Notes under the pieces: generated by a model | The model's input: the letters and a program-made list of their open reading frames with translations, nothing else | What the model was told of the DNA's origin: nothing | Databases searched by the model: none | Translations under genes and position numbers: made by a program | NCBI GenBank assembly: GCA_900546265.1 | Contig: URCA01000045.1 | Location: 1 to 26,923, forward strand | Direction: 5' to 3' | Source of the DNA: an uncultured Oscillospiraceae bacterium | Lineage (GTDB): Bacteria; Bacillota; Clostridia; Oscillospirales; Acutalibacteraceae | DNA length: 26,923 nt | Part shown: piece by piece, positions 16,509-23,574 of the stretch | Layout of the letters: every line of letters starts with the position of its first letter | Numbering within the stretch: position 1 is the first letter of the stretch

Positions 16509-17316
16509 ATGTACGCGACCGACGGGGATTTCGGCCGGGTGCGCCTCACGTCTCATGTCTTTCCCCTGGCCATGCAGGAGGCGGCCGCCTGCTTGAGCGC
16601 GGCGGGCTGGCACCGGGTCAACGATCGGTATGGCATTTCCCGTCCCGCCGGCGGCGGGGAGTATCTGCTGCTGATTACCGTGGACGGGGAGGGCTTCCTC
16701 CGCCTGGATGAGGAGACCCACCCCCTTCTGCCCGACGGCGTGGCGATCGTGCCGGCCGGCCGCCCCCACGCCTATGGCGTTCCCCCCGGCGGCGTGTGGG
16801 AGTTTTACTGGCTGCATCCCGCCGGCGGCGCGGCGGTGCGGCTGCTGGAGTATATCCAGGCCCGCCTGCCCGCCGGCCGGCCGCCCTTCCTCTCGCCGGT
16901 GGATACCGCCCCCTATGCCCGGGAGATCGAGGAAATCCTCCGCCTGCACGGCGGCGCTGCTTTACCGGCTGCTGCGGGACGCCGCCGGGGCGGGGGAGGA
17001 GGGCCGGGGCCGGATAAGCCCGCCCATCATCCGTCTGATGGAGGCCCGGTATGCCGAGCCGCTGCCCGTGCGGGAGCTGGCCGCCCGGGCCTTTCTGTCC
17101 GAGGCGCATTTTATCCGCCAATTCCGGAGGGAAACCGGCTATACGCCCCATCAGTATCTCAACCGCGTGCGGGTGGCCCGGGCCGGTTGGCTGTTGCGGT
17201 TCACCGATAGAACCGTGGCCCAGGTAGCCCGGGACGTGGGATTCCGGCAGAGCAGCCGGTTTATCCAGCTGTATAAGGCGATTACCGGCCGCACCCCGGG
17301 GCAGGAGCGGGGCTAG
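16509..17316 (+). pseudogene. AraC-family regulator interrupted by one frameshift
   Basis: The start ATG at 16509 has GGGAGG 8 bases upstream and opens a cupin-like AraC ligand-binding domain (LPDGVAIVPAGRPHAYGVPP is its core). That frame runs through EIEEILRLHGG and then turns into low-complexity Gly/Arg/Pro sequence. From about 16955 the neighbouring frame continues the protein (LLYRLLRDA, then a full AraC double helix-turn-helix, LPVRELAARAFLSEAHFIRQ to FRQSSRFIQLYKAITGRTP) and ends at TAG 17314-17316. One base in excess within the GC-rich stretch at about 16945-16965 explains it. Corrected, the protein is about 268 aa, normal for the family. It may be a true mutation or an assembly error. 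The divergent URO-D gene is the likely target. Confidence 0.82.
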
Positions 17317-17696
17317 GCCGGTACACGCCCCAGCACGCCCAGCAGGTGGAGCGCCTGAACGCAGTCCCGGAAGCCCTGGCGGTACAGCGCGCCCTGAAGC
17401 AGGCCCGCCGCTTTGCCCTCCGCCTCCAGATAGTCGCGGAGGTTGAGGCAGTCCCCGCCGCTGATGGTCAGGTCCTCCTCGTGGTTCACAATCGGGTCGA
17501 TGCGGCTGTACAATTCCCGGCTCTGTTCCCAGGCCATGGCGTATTCGCCCTTCTGCCGCAGAAGATCGTCCATCACCTCGCCCAGCCGGTTTTCCAGCAA
17601 TTCCTCGATATCCGCCGTAAAGCTATGCATGGTTTTTTCTTCCTTTCCTGTCGTTGTCCAGCCATGCTTGAAAGAATCGGCGGCATATGGTATCAT
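17313..17696 (-). CDS. Small helical protein of unknown function
   Basis: A predicted 127-aa soluble protein without signal peptide or membrane segment. It is rich in Glu, Leu and Arg and looks all-helical (ADIEELLENRLGEVMDDLL, later LRDYLEAEGKAAGLLQGALY). It resembles the small uncharacterised DUF6809-type proteins of clostridial accessory regions, but only loosely. ATG 17696 is preferred because AGGAGG lies 7 bases upstream; a later in-frame ATG at 17630 has a poorer site and gives 105 aa. The nine-base inverted repeat CCAGCCATG/CATGGCTGG (17658-17666 and 17721-17729) brackets the ribosome binding site and start codon and could control translation. It follows the RHH gene on the same strand. 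Its end overlaps the stop of the convergent AraC-type gene. Confidence 0.65.
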   Translation of the reverse strand: MIPYAADSFKHGWTTTGKEEKTMHSFTADIEELLENRLGEVMDDLLRQKGEYAMAWEQSRELYSRIDPIVNHEEDLTISGGDCLNLRDYLEAEGKAAGLLQGALYRQGFRDCVQALHLLGVLGRVPA

Positions 17697-17735
17697 ATTT
17701 ATGCCTCCTGTTCTTTTGAACATGGCTGGTGTGTG

Positions 17736-17776
17736 AGGAAGCGGTGTACATCTTTCAAGGGGATGCACCGCTTCCT
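17736..17776 (-). other. Hairpin directly after the RHH gene
   Basis: AGGAAGCGGTG (17736-17746) pairs with CACCGCTTCCT (17766-17776), right next to the RHH stop codon. The minus strand has no T-run after it. It may protect or process the mRNA, or partly terminate it, so that the downstream helical protein is made in smaller amounts. Confidence 0.5.
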
Positions 17777-17950
17777 TCATTTTTCGTTGGCTAAAAGCAG
17801 CAGAACCGCTTCTCGTATAGTCTCCGCCCGGGTGATGCCATGCGCCTTGCTATAAGCAAGCAGGCGCTGGTTGTCGCTGTCTGTAAACCGGACTTTTACT
17901 TCAACGCTTTTGGGGTTGGCTGCTTTTGGCCGGCCGGTCCTGGGACTCAT
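17777..17950 (-). CDS. Ribbon-helix-helix (CopG/Arc-type) DNA-binding protein
   Basis: A 57-aa protein. After a basic Pro-rich arm (MSPRTGRPKAANPKS) comes a beta strand (VEVKVRF), then helix A (TDSDNQRLLAYSKAHG), the ITRAE turn and helix B (TIREAVLLLLANE). That is the complete ribbon-helix-helix fold; such proteins bind DNA as dimers through the strand. The start has GAGGTGA 5 bases upstream. The promoter is near consensus, and its -10 sits inside an inverted repeat (CCCGAA-N12-TTCGGG), which strongly suggests self-repression as in antitoxins and plasmid copy-control proteins. The gene downstream (17313-17696) would then be the co-regulated partner. Whether this is a toxin-antitoxin pair is not shown: the partner resembles no toxin I know. 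Confidence 0.85.
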   Translation of the reverse strand: MSPRTGRPKAANPKSVEVKVRFTDSDNQRLLAYSKAHGITRAETIREAVLLLLANEK

Positions 17951-17972
17951 TGTATCACCTCACTTTTGAGGC

Positions 17973-18010
17973 CCCGAAAATATTATACTATTCGGGACTC
18001 AATAAGTCAA
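17973..18010 (-). promoter_or_regulatory. RHH gene promoter with overlapping operator
   Basis: On the minus strand, -35 TTGACT (18005-18010) and a perfect -10 TATAAT (17982-17987) are 17 bases apart. CCCGAA (17973-17978) and TTCGGG (17991-17996) form an inverted repeat around the -10. Binding there would block RNA polymerase. Confidence 0.78.
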
Positions 18011-18126
18011 CGACAAAATCAAATACAGCAGCAGAAGTGGTAAAATTTCACATTATTCTATCGGGGTTGCTGTTGGTATGCGGGCTAGAATCCTGCGTCC
18101 CTGTCTGCGCCTGTAAGCCGCCCGCA

Positions 18127-18166
18127 CCCCTTCTTTCTTTTTCGTACGTGAAAAAGAAAGAAGGGG
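18127..18166. repeat. Purine/pyrimidine hairpin in left arm
   Basis: A 17-base stem from CCCCTTC... (18127-18143) pairs with ...GAAGGGG (18150-18166), with loop GTACGT. One strand of each side is all pyrimidine, the other nearly all purine. The same hairpin type occurs at 18861-18898 and at the centre of 22665-22842. Confidence 0.85.
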
Positions 18167-18860
18167 GAGAAAGAAAAAGCCTTATGTACCTTTCCGGCGG
18201 GGAGAGGCCGACATTGTGCCTCGCGGCGAGCCCTGTGTCGCTGCGGGCTTTGGCCCTCCGCAAGAGAAATAAAACCTTTTAGACACTGTGTCGCCGCTGG
18301 TGCGCCCGCTAATGCCCACGCGGCAGCAGCGTTCTGCTTTCTACCGGCCCCGCCTCGCCTGTGCGTAGCCACACGTTGCGGAAGTCGGGCGACCAACTCT
18401 CCAGGGGCTCCGCTGCATAAGGAGAACCAAGGGACAAGGGCGGACGCTCTGCCCCTGCCGGTCTCGTCGGCTTAGGCCGCCGAGCCCATACGGGGATCCG
18501 TAGGAAGGTAGCCGCAAGTGAGAATTTATCCGTGCTCGATTGATAGGGCTCGCCGTCCTAAGACGGGGAGACCCCACCGGATTGTACAACTAGGGTACGC
18601 ACCCAAGTATACTACGCGCGTCAGCGCGCTCGTAGCGCGGGAAAAGGACACGTTTCCCGGTAAGATAGGCGTAGATGCGCACTATAGCGCCGAATATTTT
18701 TCAGGATTTATTTCCTACATGGGGGGTGAAGAACGGGGCGTAGCCTCGTTCTTCCAGTGGGGGTCTCCCCCACGGCGAGCGCAATCTCAAGCAGATAGGA
18801 CGGAAAAGATTCGACGTGTTCTTTTCCTGCGCGTCTGTTGGCCATGTTTTTTCTTTTCTC

Positions 18861-18898
18861 CCCCTTCTTTTCTTTTTCCGGAAAAAGAAAAGAAGGGG
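18861..18898. repeat. Purine/pyrimidine palindrome in right arm
   Basis: A 38-base perfect palindrome centred on CCGG, with pyrimidine left half (CCCCTTCTTTTCTTTTTC) and purine right half. It is the counterpart of the hairpin at 18127-18166. Confidence 0.9.
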
Positions 18899-19008
18899 TG
18901 CGGGCGGCTCACAGCCGCGAGAGGAGTAAGGAATTCTGCCCCGCATACCTGCATAAAACCCGATAGGGTTATATTGCCCTGGCGGGCAATCGGGGAACCC
19001 CCGGCGTA

Positions 19009-20316
19009 TCACCGGTTTTTCATAAAATCGGTGGTATACGTCCCCGCCCGGAACGCTGGGTCCCCGAGAATCTCCAGCTGGCTCTCGATATTGACCGGCA
19101 CCCCTTTAATGACCAGCTCGCACATGGCGGATTCCATCTTGCGGATGGTCTCCTCCCGCGTGCCGGCGTAGACGATCATCTTGCCGATCATCGGGTCGTA
19201 ATAGGGCGGCACCTCGCACCCCTGGTACAGCGCGGTGTCAAACCGCACCCACGGCCCTCCCGGCACGTGGAGGAAATCCACCGTGCCGCAGCCGGTGGCG
19301 TTGACGCGGCACTCGATGGCCGCCCCGGTCAGCCGGATGTCCTCCTGGGTGAAATCCAGGGGGATCCCCGCCGCGATGCGGATCTGCCACTTGACGATGT
19401 CCACCCCGGTGACAAACTCGGTCACCGGATGCTCCACCTGCAGGCGGGTGTTCATCTCAATGAAATAGAACCGCCCGTCCCCGTCCAGCAGGAACTCCAC
19501 CGTCCCCGCGCCCAGGTAGCCCGCGGCCTTCGCCGCCCCCGCCGCCGCGTCCATCATCTCCTGCCGCAAGGCGGGGGAAATGGCGGAGGAGGGGGTCTCC
19601 TCGATGAGCTTCTGGTTGTTCTTCTGGATGGAGCATTCCCGCTCGCCCAGGCAGACCACGTGCCCCTGCTCGTCGGCGAGCAGCTGCACCTCGATGTGCT
19701 TGACCGGGGAGAGGAACTTCTCCATATACACCCGCCCGTCCCCGAAGGCCTTTTCCGCCTCGGCGGCCGCGGTGTGGAAGGCGTTTTCCAGCTCCTCCTC
19801 CCCGTTCACCAGGCGGATGCCCTTGCCGCCGCCCCCGGCGCTGGCCTTGATGAGCACGGGATACCCGATGCGCGCGGCCTCGGCCCGGGCCTGCTCCACC
19901 GATTCCAGCAGCTCGCTGCCCGGCACGGTGGGCACCCCGGCCTCCTTCATCAGGCGTCTGGCCGCGTCCTTGTCCCCCATTTTGGAGATGATGTCCCCGT
20001 CGGGGCCGATGAAGGCGAGGTTCTGCTCCTTGCACAGCCGCGCGAAAGCCGCGTTCTCCGACAAAAAGCCGTAGCCCGGATGAATGGCCTGCGCCCCGGT
20101 GGCCAGGGCAGCGGCCAGAATATTCTGCTGGTTGAGATAGCTGTCCGCCGACGCGGCCGCGCCCACGCAGACCCGCTCGTCCGCCAGGGCCACGTGCAGC
20201 GCCTCCTCGTCCGCTTCGGAATAGACCGCCACCGTGGCGATCCCCATTTCCTTGCAGGCGCGGATAATCCGCACGGCGATTTCTCCCCGGTTGGCCACCA
20301 GGATTTTTGAAAACAT
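19009..20316 (-). CDS. accC: Biotin carboxylase subunit of acetyl-CoA carboxylase
   Basis: A 435-aa enzyme that uses ATP and bicarbonate to carboxylate the biotin on AccB, the first half of malonyl-CoA synthesis. The order is the N-terminal domain (KILVANRGEIAVRIIRACK), the ATP-grasp domain with the glycine-rich loop ASAGGGGKGIRLV and the catalytic segment EMNTRLQVEHPVTE, and the biotin carboxylase C-terminal domain. The usual length is about 445-450, so it is complete. It is the last gene of the fatty acid operon in the window. The two genes for the carboxyltransferase (accD and accA), which normally follow in this gene order, are not present; a 913-bp repeat element starts 40 bases after the stop codon. 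Confidence 0.97.
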   Translation of the reverse strand: MFSKILVANRGEIAVRIIRACKEMGIATVAVYSEADEEALHVALADERVCVGAAASADSYLNQQNILAAALATGAQAIHPGYGFLSENAAFARLCKEQNLAFIGPDGDIISKMGDKDAARRLMKEAGVPTVPGSELLESVEQARAEAARIGYPVLIKASAGGGGKGIRLVNGEEELENAFHTAAAEAEKAFGDGRVYMEKFLSPVKHIEVQLLADEQGHVVCLGERECSIQKNNQKLIEETPSSAISPALRQEMMDAAAGAAKAAGYLGAGTVEFLLDGDGRFYFIEMNTRLQVEHPVTEFVTGVDIVKWQIRIAAGIPLDFTQEDIRLTGAAIECRVNATGCGTVDFLHVPGGPWVRFDTALYQGCEVPPYYDPMIGKMIVYAGTREETIRKMESAMCELVIKGVPVNIESQLEILGDPAFRAGTYTTDFMKNR

Positions 20317-20417
20317 ACTGTATTCATCCTTTCGAGGAGGAATTCCATGTGGGGTTCACTTTCCTAACGCCACTAGACCGCCCGTAGGCAACTGAACTCC
20401 ATACTTGCACCTGCGAT

Positions 20418-20834
20418 CTATTTCCCTATTAACGCAAAAGAGAAATCCGCCGTGACGCACAGCTTGCCGTTCACGGTTCCCTTGCCGGTGCAGAAATAGA
20501 ACGGCCCCTTGGCCTTCACGAGGGTGCACGTCGTCTCGAACACGTCCCCCGGCTTCACCGGGTTCTTGAAGCGCACCTTGTCCAGGCTGGTGAAGAAGGG
20601 GGTGGCCCCCTCGGCGGCCCCGGCGGCCAGCAGCACGCAGGCCGACTGGGCCAGGATTTCGCAGAGGATCACCCCGGGCACCACGGGATTTCCCGGGAAA
20701 TGGCCCTGGAGGAACCACTCGTCCCCGGTGATGGTTTTGCGCCCGTGGGCCTCGCCGTCCACCACCTCGGCCTCGTCGATGAGCAGCATGTTGTCCCGGT
20801 GGGGCAGCAGCTGCATAATCTCTTGCTTGTTCAT
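20418..20834 (-). CDS. fabZ: 3-hydroxyacyl-ACP dehydratase FabZ
   Basis: A 138-aa hot-dog-fold enzyme that removes water from 3-hydroxyacyl-ACP in each elongation round of type II fatty acid synthesis. It begins with the family's LLPHRDNMLLIDE. The catalytic His lies in GHFPGNPVVPGV and the partner Glu shortly after (ILCEILAQSA). Length is normal for FabZ and shorter than FabA, and no FabA-type isomerase feature is seen. The ribosome binding site is weak (GGGAAAG). It is 15 bases downstream of accB and 101 bases upstream of accC, in the usual clostridial order. Confidence 0.97.
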   Translation of the reverse strand: MNKQEIMQLLPHRDNMLLIDEAEVVDGEAHGRKTITGDEWFLQGHFPGNPVVPGVILCEILAQSACVLLAAGAAEGATPFFTSLDKVRFKNPVKPGDVFETTCTLVKAKGPFYFCTGKGTVNGKLCVTADFSFALIGK

Positions 20835-20849
20835 GGCTTTCCCGCCCTT

Positions 20850-21275
20850 TCAGCGCAGGCGGAACAGGGGCTGGCCGAACTCCACGACCTGGCCGTTCTG
20901 TACGCAGACCTCCGCGATTTCGCCGTCTTCCTCGGCGGTGATTTCGTTCATCAGCTTCATGGCCTCGATGATGCAGACCACGTCGCCCTTTTTCACCCGG
21001 TCGCCCACCGTGACGAAGGGGGCCGCGCCCGGCGCGCCCGCCAGATACGCCATGCCCACCATGGGGGCCTTGATGACGGGCCCGGCCGCCTCGGCCGGCA
21101 GGACGGGGGCAATTTCCGCCGCCGTTTCCGCCCGCGGGGCCGCGGGCAGGGCGGGCGCTTCCTTTCCGCCGCCCATGGAGAGCTTCAGCGTGCAGCCCTC
21201 CTCCGTCCATTCCAGGCCGGTCAGTCCGTTGGCGCGCATCACCCGGGCCAGCTGTTCGATGGTTTCCACGTTCAT
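20850..21275 (-). CDS. accB: Biotin carboxyl carrier protein of acetyl-CoA carboxylase
   Basis: A 141-aa carrier that swings biotin between AccC and the AccDA carboxyltransferase. An N-terminal helix (NVETIEQLARVMRANGLTG) and a Pro/Ala-rich linker (about 38-66) lead to the C-terminal biotinyl domain (about 68-140), with the biotin-accepting Lys107 in IIEAMKLMNEI. The ATG at 21275 matches the family N-terminus and follows a run of Gs that can serve as ribosome binding site; the longer in-frame extension upstream is not protein-like. It lies between fabF and fabZ, as expected for Clostridia. Confidence 0.96.
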   Translation of the reverse strand: MNVETIEQLARVMRANGLTGLEWTEEGCTLKLSMGGGKEAPALPAAPRAETAAEIAPVLPAEAAGPVIKAPMVGMAYLAGAPGAAPFVTVGDRVKKGDVVCIIEAMKLMNEITAEEDGEIAEVCVQNGQVVEFGQPLFRLR

Positions 21276-21330
21276 ACAAATTTCCCCCCACTGAAAATTC
21301 CTGCGGAATTTCGGCCCCCCGCCGGGGGCT

Positions 21331-22569
21331 TTATTCCGCTTTCGTAAAGGCGACGCAGGCGTTGTGCCCGCCGAAGCCCAGGGACACCGACAGCGCCATG
21401 TCCAGCGCGGCCTCGCGGGCCTGGTTGGGCACATAGTCGAGGTCGCAGTCCGGATCCGGCTCCTTGTACCCGATGGTGGGCGGCGCGACGCCGTCCCGCA
21501 GAGCCAGCACCGCCGCGATGGCCTCCACCGCCCCCGCCGCGCCGAGCATATGGCCGGTCATGGATTTGGTGGAGCTGACCAGCACCCGGTAAGCGTCCGC
21601 GCCGAAGACCTTCTTGATGGCGGCGGTTTCCGCCTTGTCGTTGAGGGGGGTGCTGGTGCCGTGGGCGTTGATGTACACCCGGGCCGCGTCCGGCGTTTTC
21701 CCGGTTTCCTCCACGGCCAGGCGGATGGCCCGCGCGCCGCCCTCCGCCTCCGGATGGGGGGCCGTCACATGATACGCGTCGCAGGTGCAGCCGTAGCCGC
21801 TGATCTCCGCGTAAATCTTGGCCCCGCGGGCCTTGGCGTGCTCGTATTCCTCGAGGAGGAGGGCGCCCGCCCCCTCGCCCATGACAAAGCCGCCCCGCCG
21901 CTTGTCAAACGGGATGGACGCGGCCTCGGGATCCTCGCTGGTGCTCAGGGCCATACAGTTGATGAACCCGGCGAAGCCCATGGGGGTGATGGCCGCCTCG
22001 CTGCCGCCCGCCAGGATGGCGTCGGCGTAGCCGTATCGGACGGCCCGGAAGGCCTCGCCCACGGCGTTGGTGCCGGTGGCGCAGGCGGTGGTCACTGGCA
22101 GGCAGGGGCCGGTGGCCCCGTACTTGATGGCGATGGTGCCCGCCGCGATGTTGGCGATCATCATGGGGATGAAATGGGGGGACACCCGCCGGGGCCCCTT
22201 TTCGATGAGCTTGGTGTGCTCGCTGTCGAAGGTCTCGAACCCGCCGATGCCGGAGCCGAAGTAAACGCCCAGCCGCTCGGGGGCCACCTGCCCGATGATG
22301 CCGCTGTCGGCCATGGCCTCCTTGGCCGCCGCCAGGGCGTACTGCACAAAGCGGTCGGTTTTGCGGATTTCCGGCTTCTCCAGCACGGTTTCGGGGTCGA
22401 AGCCCTTGACCTCGGCGGCCAGCTTGGCCTTATACTCGGCCGTGTCGAACCGGGTCACCGGCCCGATGCCGTTTTTCCCAGCCAGCAGCCCCTCCCAGAA
22501 GGCGGGGACGTTGTTGCCGACAGGGGTCAGCGCCCCCATCCCGGTAATTACCACGCGTCTCGTTTCCAT
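21331..22569 (-). CDS. fabF: 3-oxoacyl-ACP synthase II
   Basis: A 412-aa condensing enzyme that adds malonyl-ACP units to the growing acyl chain. The thiolase fold carries the Cys-His-His triad: Cys163 in TACATGTNA, one His in NAHGTSTPLNDKAE and the other in KSMTGHMLGAAG. FabF is favoured over FabB by the operon context and the overall FabF-like sequence. ATG 22569 has AGGTGA 8 bases upstream; the GTG at 22581 overlaps that site and is unlikely. It is separated from fabG by 273 bases, an exceptionally wide gap for this operon, most of it taken by a 178-bp palindromic repeat. Confidence 0.97.
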   Translation of the reverse strand: METRRVVITGMGALTPVGNNVPAFWEGLLAGKNGIGPVTRFDTAEYKAKLAAEVKGFDPETVLEKPEIRKTDRFVQYALAAAKEAMADSGIIGQVAPERLGVYFGSGIGGFETFDSEHTKLIEKGPRRVSPHFIPMMIANIAAGTIAIKYGATGPCLPVTTACATGTNAVGEAFRAVRYGYADAILAGGSEAAITPMGFAGFINCMALSTSEDPEAASIPFDKRRGGFVMGEGAGALLLEEYEHAKARGAKIYAEISGYGCTCDAYHVTAPHPEAEGGARAIRLAVEETGKTPDAARVYINAHGTSTPLNDKAETAAIKKVFGADAYRVLVSSTKSMTGHMLGAAGAVEAIAAVLALRDGVAPPTIGYKEPDPDCDLDYVPNQAREAALDMALSVSLGFGGHNACVAFTKAE

Positions 22570-22664
22570 AGCTTTTGTCACCTATCTTTATCCATCACAG
22601 TGGTTGCGTTCGGTTTCTTTGATTATGGGGCAAGTCCTGTTGAATCGTTTCCTGTGTCGGTTTG

Positions 22665-22842
22665 CCCTATCGGGCTTGGTGGAGGTATGCGGGGCATAAC
22701 CCCGTGTTCCTATTGCGCCAATGTGGCGCCCGCACCCCTTCTTTTCTTTTTCTAGAAAAAGAAAAGAAGGGGTGCGGGCGGCTCACAGCCGCGAGAGGGA
22801 CGCGGGGTACTACCCCGCATACCTGCATAAAACCCGATAGGG
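22665..22842. repeat. 178-bp palindromic repeat between fabG and fabF
   Basis: A symmetric imperfect palindrome centred at 22753.5 on CTAG. Its tips are CCCTATCGGG (22665-22674) and CCCGATAGGG (22833-22842), and its inner 54 bases (22727-22780) are a perfect palindrome. The two 89-base arms are the same sequence family as the arms of the 913-bp element at 18056-18968. The tip plus the next six bases (GGTTATAT) is also shared with that element's right end. There is no coding capacity. It resembles a MITE, or two such arms joined head to head, and would fold into a very long hairpin in the fab mRNA. Confidence 0.9.
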
Positions 22843-23574
22843 TTATATCGCCATGCCGCCGTCGACCCGGATCACCTCGCCGGTGATATAATCCCCTCCC
22901 GGCCCGGCCAGGAACAGGGCCAGCGCCGCCACATCCTCCGGCTTCCCCGCCCGTCCCAGCGGGATGGAGGACAGCAGCGCCGTTTTATCCAACGCCTCGG
23001 TCATGTCGGTCTCGATGAGGCCGGGGGCGATGGCGTTGCAGCAGATCCCCCGCCCGGCCAGCTCCCGGGCCACCGCCTTGGTCAGGCCGATGACCCCCGC
23101 CTTGGAGGCGGAATAGTTGGCCTGCCCCGCGTTGCCCATGATGCCGCAGACCGAGCTGATGTTGAGGATCTTCCCCGCCCGCTTGCGCACGAAGCCGGGA
23201 TAGCAGTGCTTGATGAAGTTGAAGCAGCCCTTCAAGTTGGTGTCCACCACCTTGTCGAAGTCCTCCTCCTTCATGGAGAACACCAGGCCGTCCCGGGTCA
23301 CCCCGGCGTTGTTGACCAGAATATCCACCCCGCCGAGCTCCTTGCCCACGGCGGCCACCACCGCCTTGACCGCGTCGAAATCCGCCGCGTCGCACTGGTA
23401 GGCCGCGGCCTTCACGCCCAGGGCCTCGATGTCCCGGCGGGTTTCCTCCGCCGCGTCCTGCCGCCCGGCGTAGACGATGGCCACGTCCGCCCCGCTTTCC
23501 GCCAGCTTCAGGGCGATGGCCCGCCCGATGCCCCGGGACCCGCCGGTCACCAGGGCTGTTTTCCCTTTCAGCAT
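22843..23574 (-). CDS. fabG: 3-oxoacyl-ACP reductase FabG
   Basis: A 243-aa short-chain dehydrogenase that reduces 3-oxoacyl-ACP with NADPH. The nucleotide-binding motif TGGSRGIG is at 10-17 and LVNNAG at 86-91. The catalytic set is Asn113, Ser141 (NISSVCG), Tyr154 and Lys158 (YSASK). The C-terminal VDGGMAI ending is typical. ATG 23574 overlaps the end of fabD by 7 bases. The stop codon TAA (22843-22845), and probably the last Ile codon, lie in sequence shared with the adjoining repeat, so the repeat appears to have supplied the gene's end. Confidence 0.97.
   Translation of the reverse strand: MLKGKTALVTGGSRGIGRAIALKLAESGADVAIVYAGRQDAAEETRRDIEALGVKAAAYQCDAADFDAVKAVVAAVGKELGGVDILVNNAGVTRDGLVFSMKEEDFDKVVDTNLKGCFNFIKHCYPGFVRKRAGKILNISSVCGIMGNAGQANYSASKAGVIGLTKAVARELAGRGICCNAIAPGLIETDMTEALDKTALLSSIPLGRAGKPEDVAALALFLAGPGGDYITGEVIRVDGGMAI

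Larger units (their letters stand above)
18056..18968. repeat. 913-bp repeat element with inverted arms and structured core
   Basis: The left arm (18056-~18180) and right arm (~18845-18968) are inverted copies. Each has the tip [C/T]TATCGGG, then GGTATGCGGG, then CCGCCCGCACCCC, then a purine/pyrimidine hairpin, then an AGAAAGAAAAAG-like end. The ~660-base core (18182-18844) is GC-rich and full of stem-loops, for example GAAGAACG/CGTTCTTC at 18728-18754 and GTGGGGG/CCCCCAC at 18757-18773. Open frames through it have no protein-like composition or good start. No transposase is visible. It is most likely a non-autonomous mobile element or interspersed structured repeat. The arms recur in the palindrome at 22665-22842. 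It fills most of the gene-free stretch 17951-19008. Confidence 0.75.

Noticed and set aside
18056..18968. Possible CRISPR array or group II intron
   Set aside because: There are no regularly spaced direct repeats, no intron-encoded protein, and I could not recognise a domain V hairpin; the structure is inverted arms around a core.
18518..19171. 217-aa open frame across the repeat core, right arm and accC end
   Set aside because: It runs through palindromic repeat DNA and into the antisense of accC, has no ribosome binding site, and has the composition of translated repeats.
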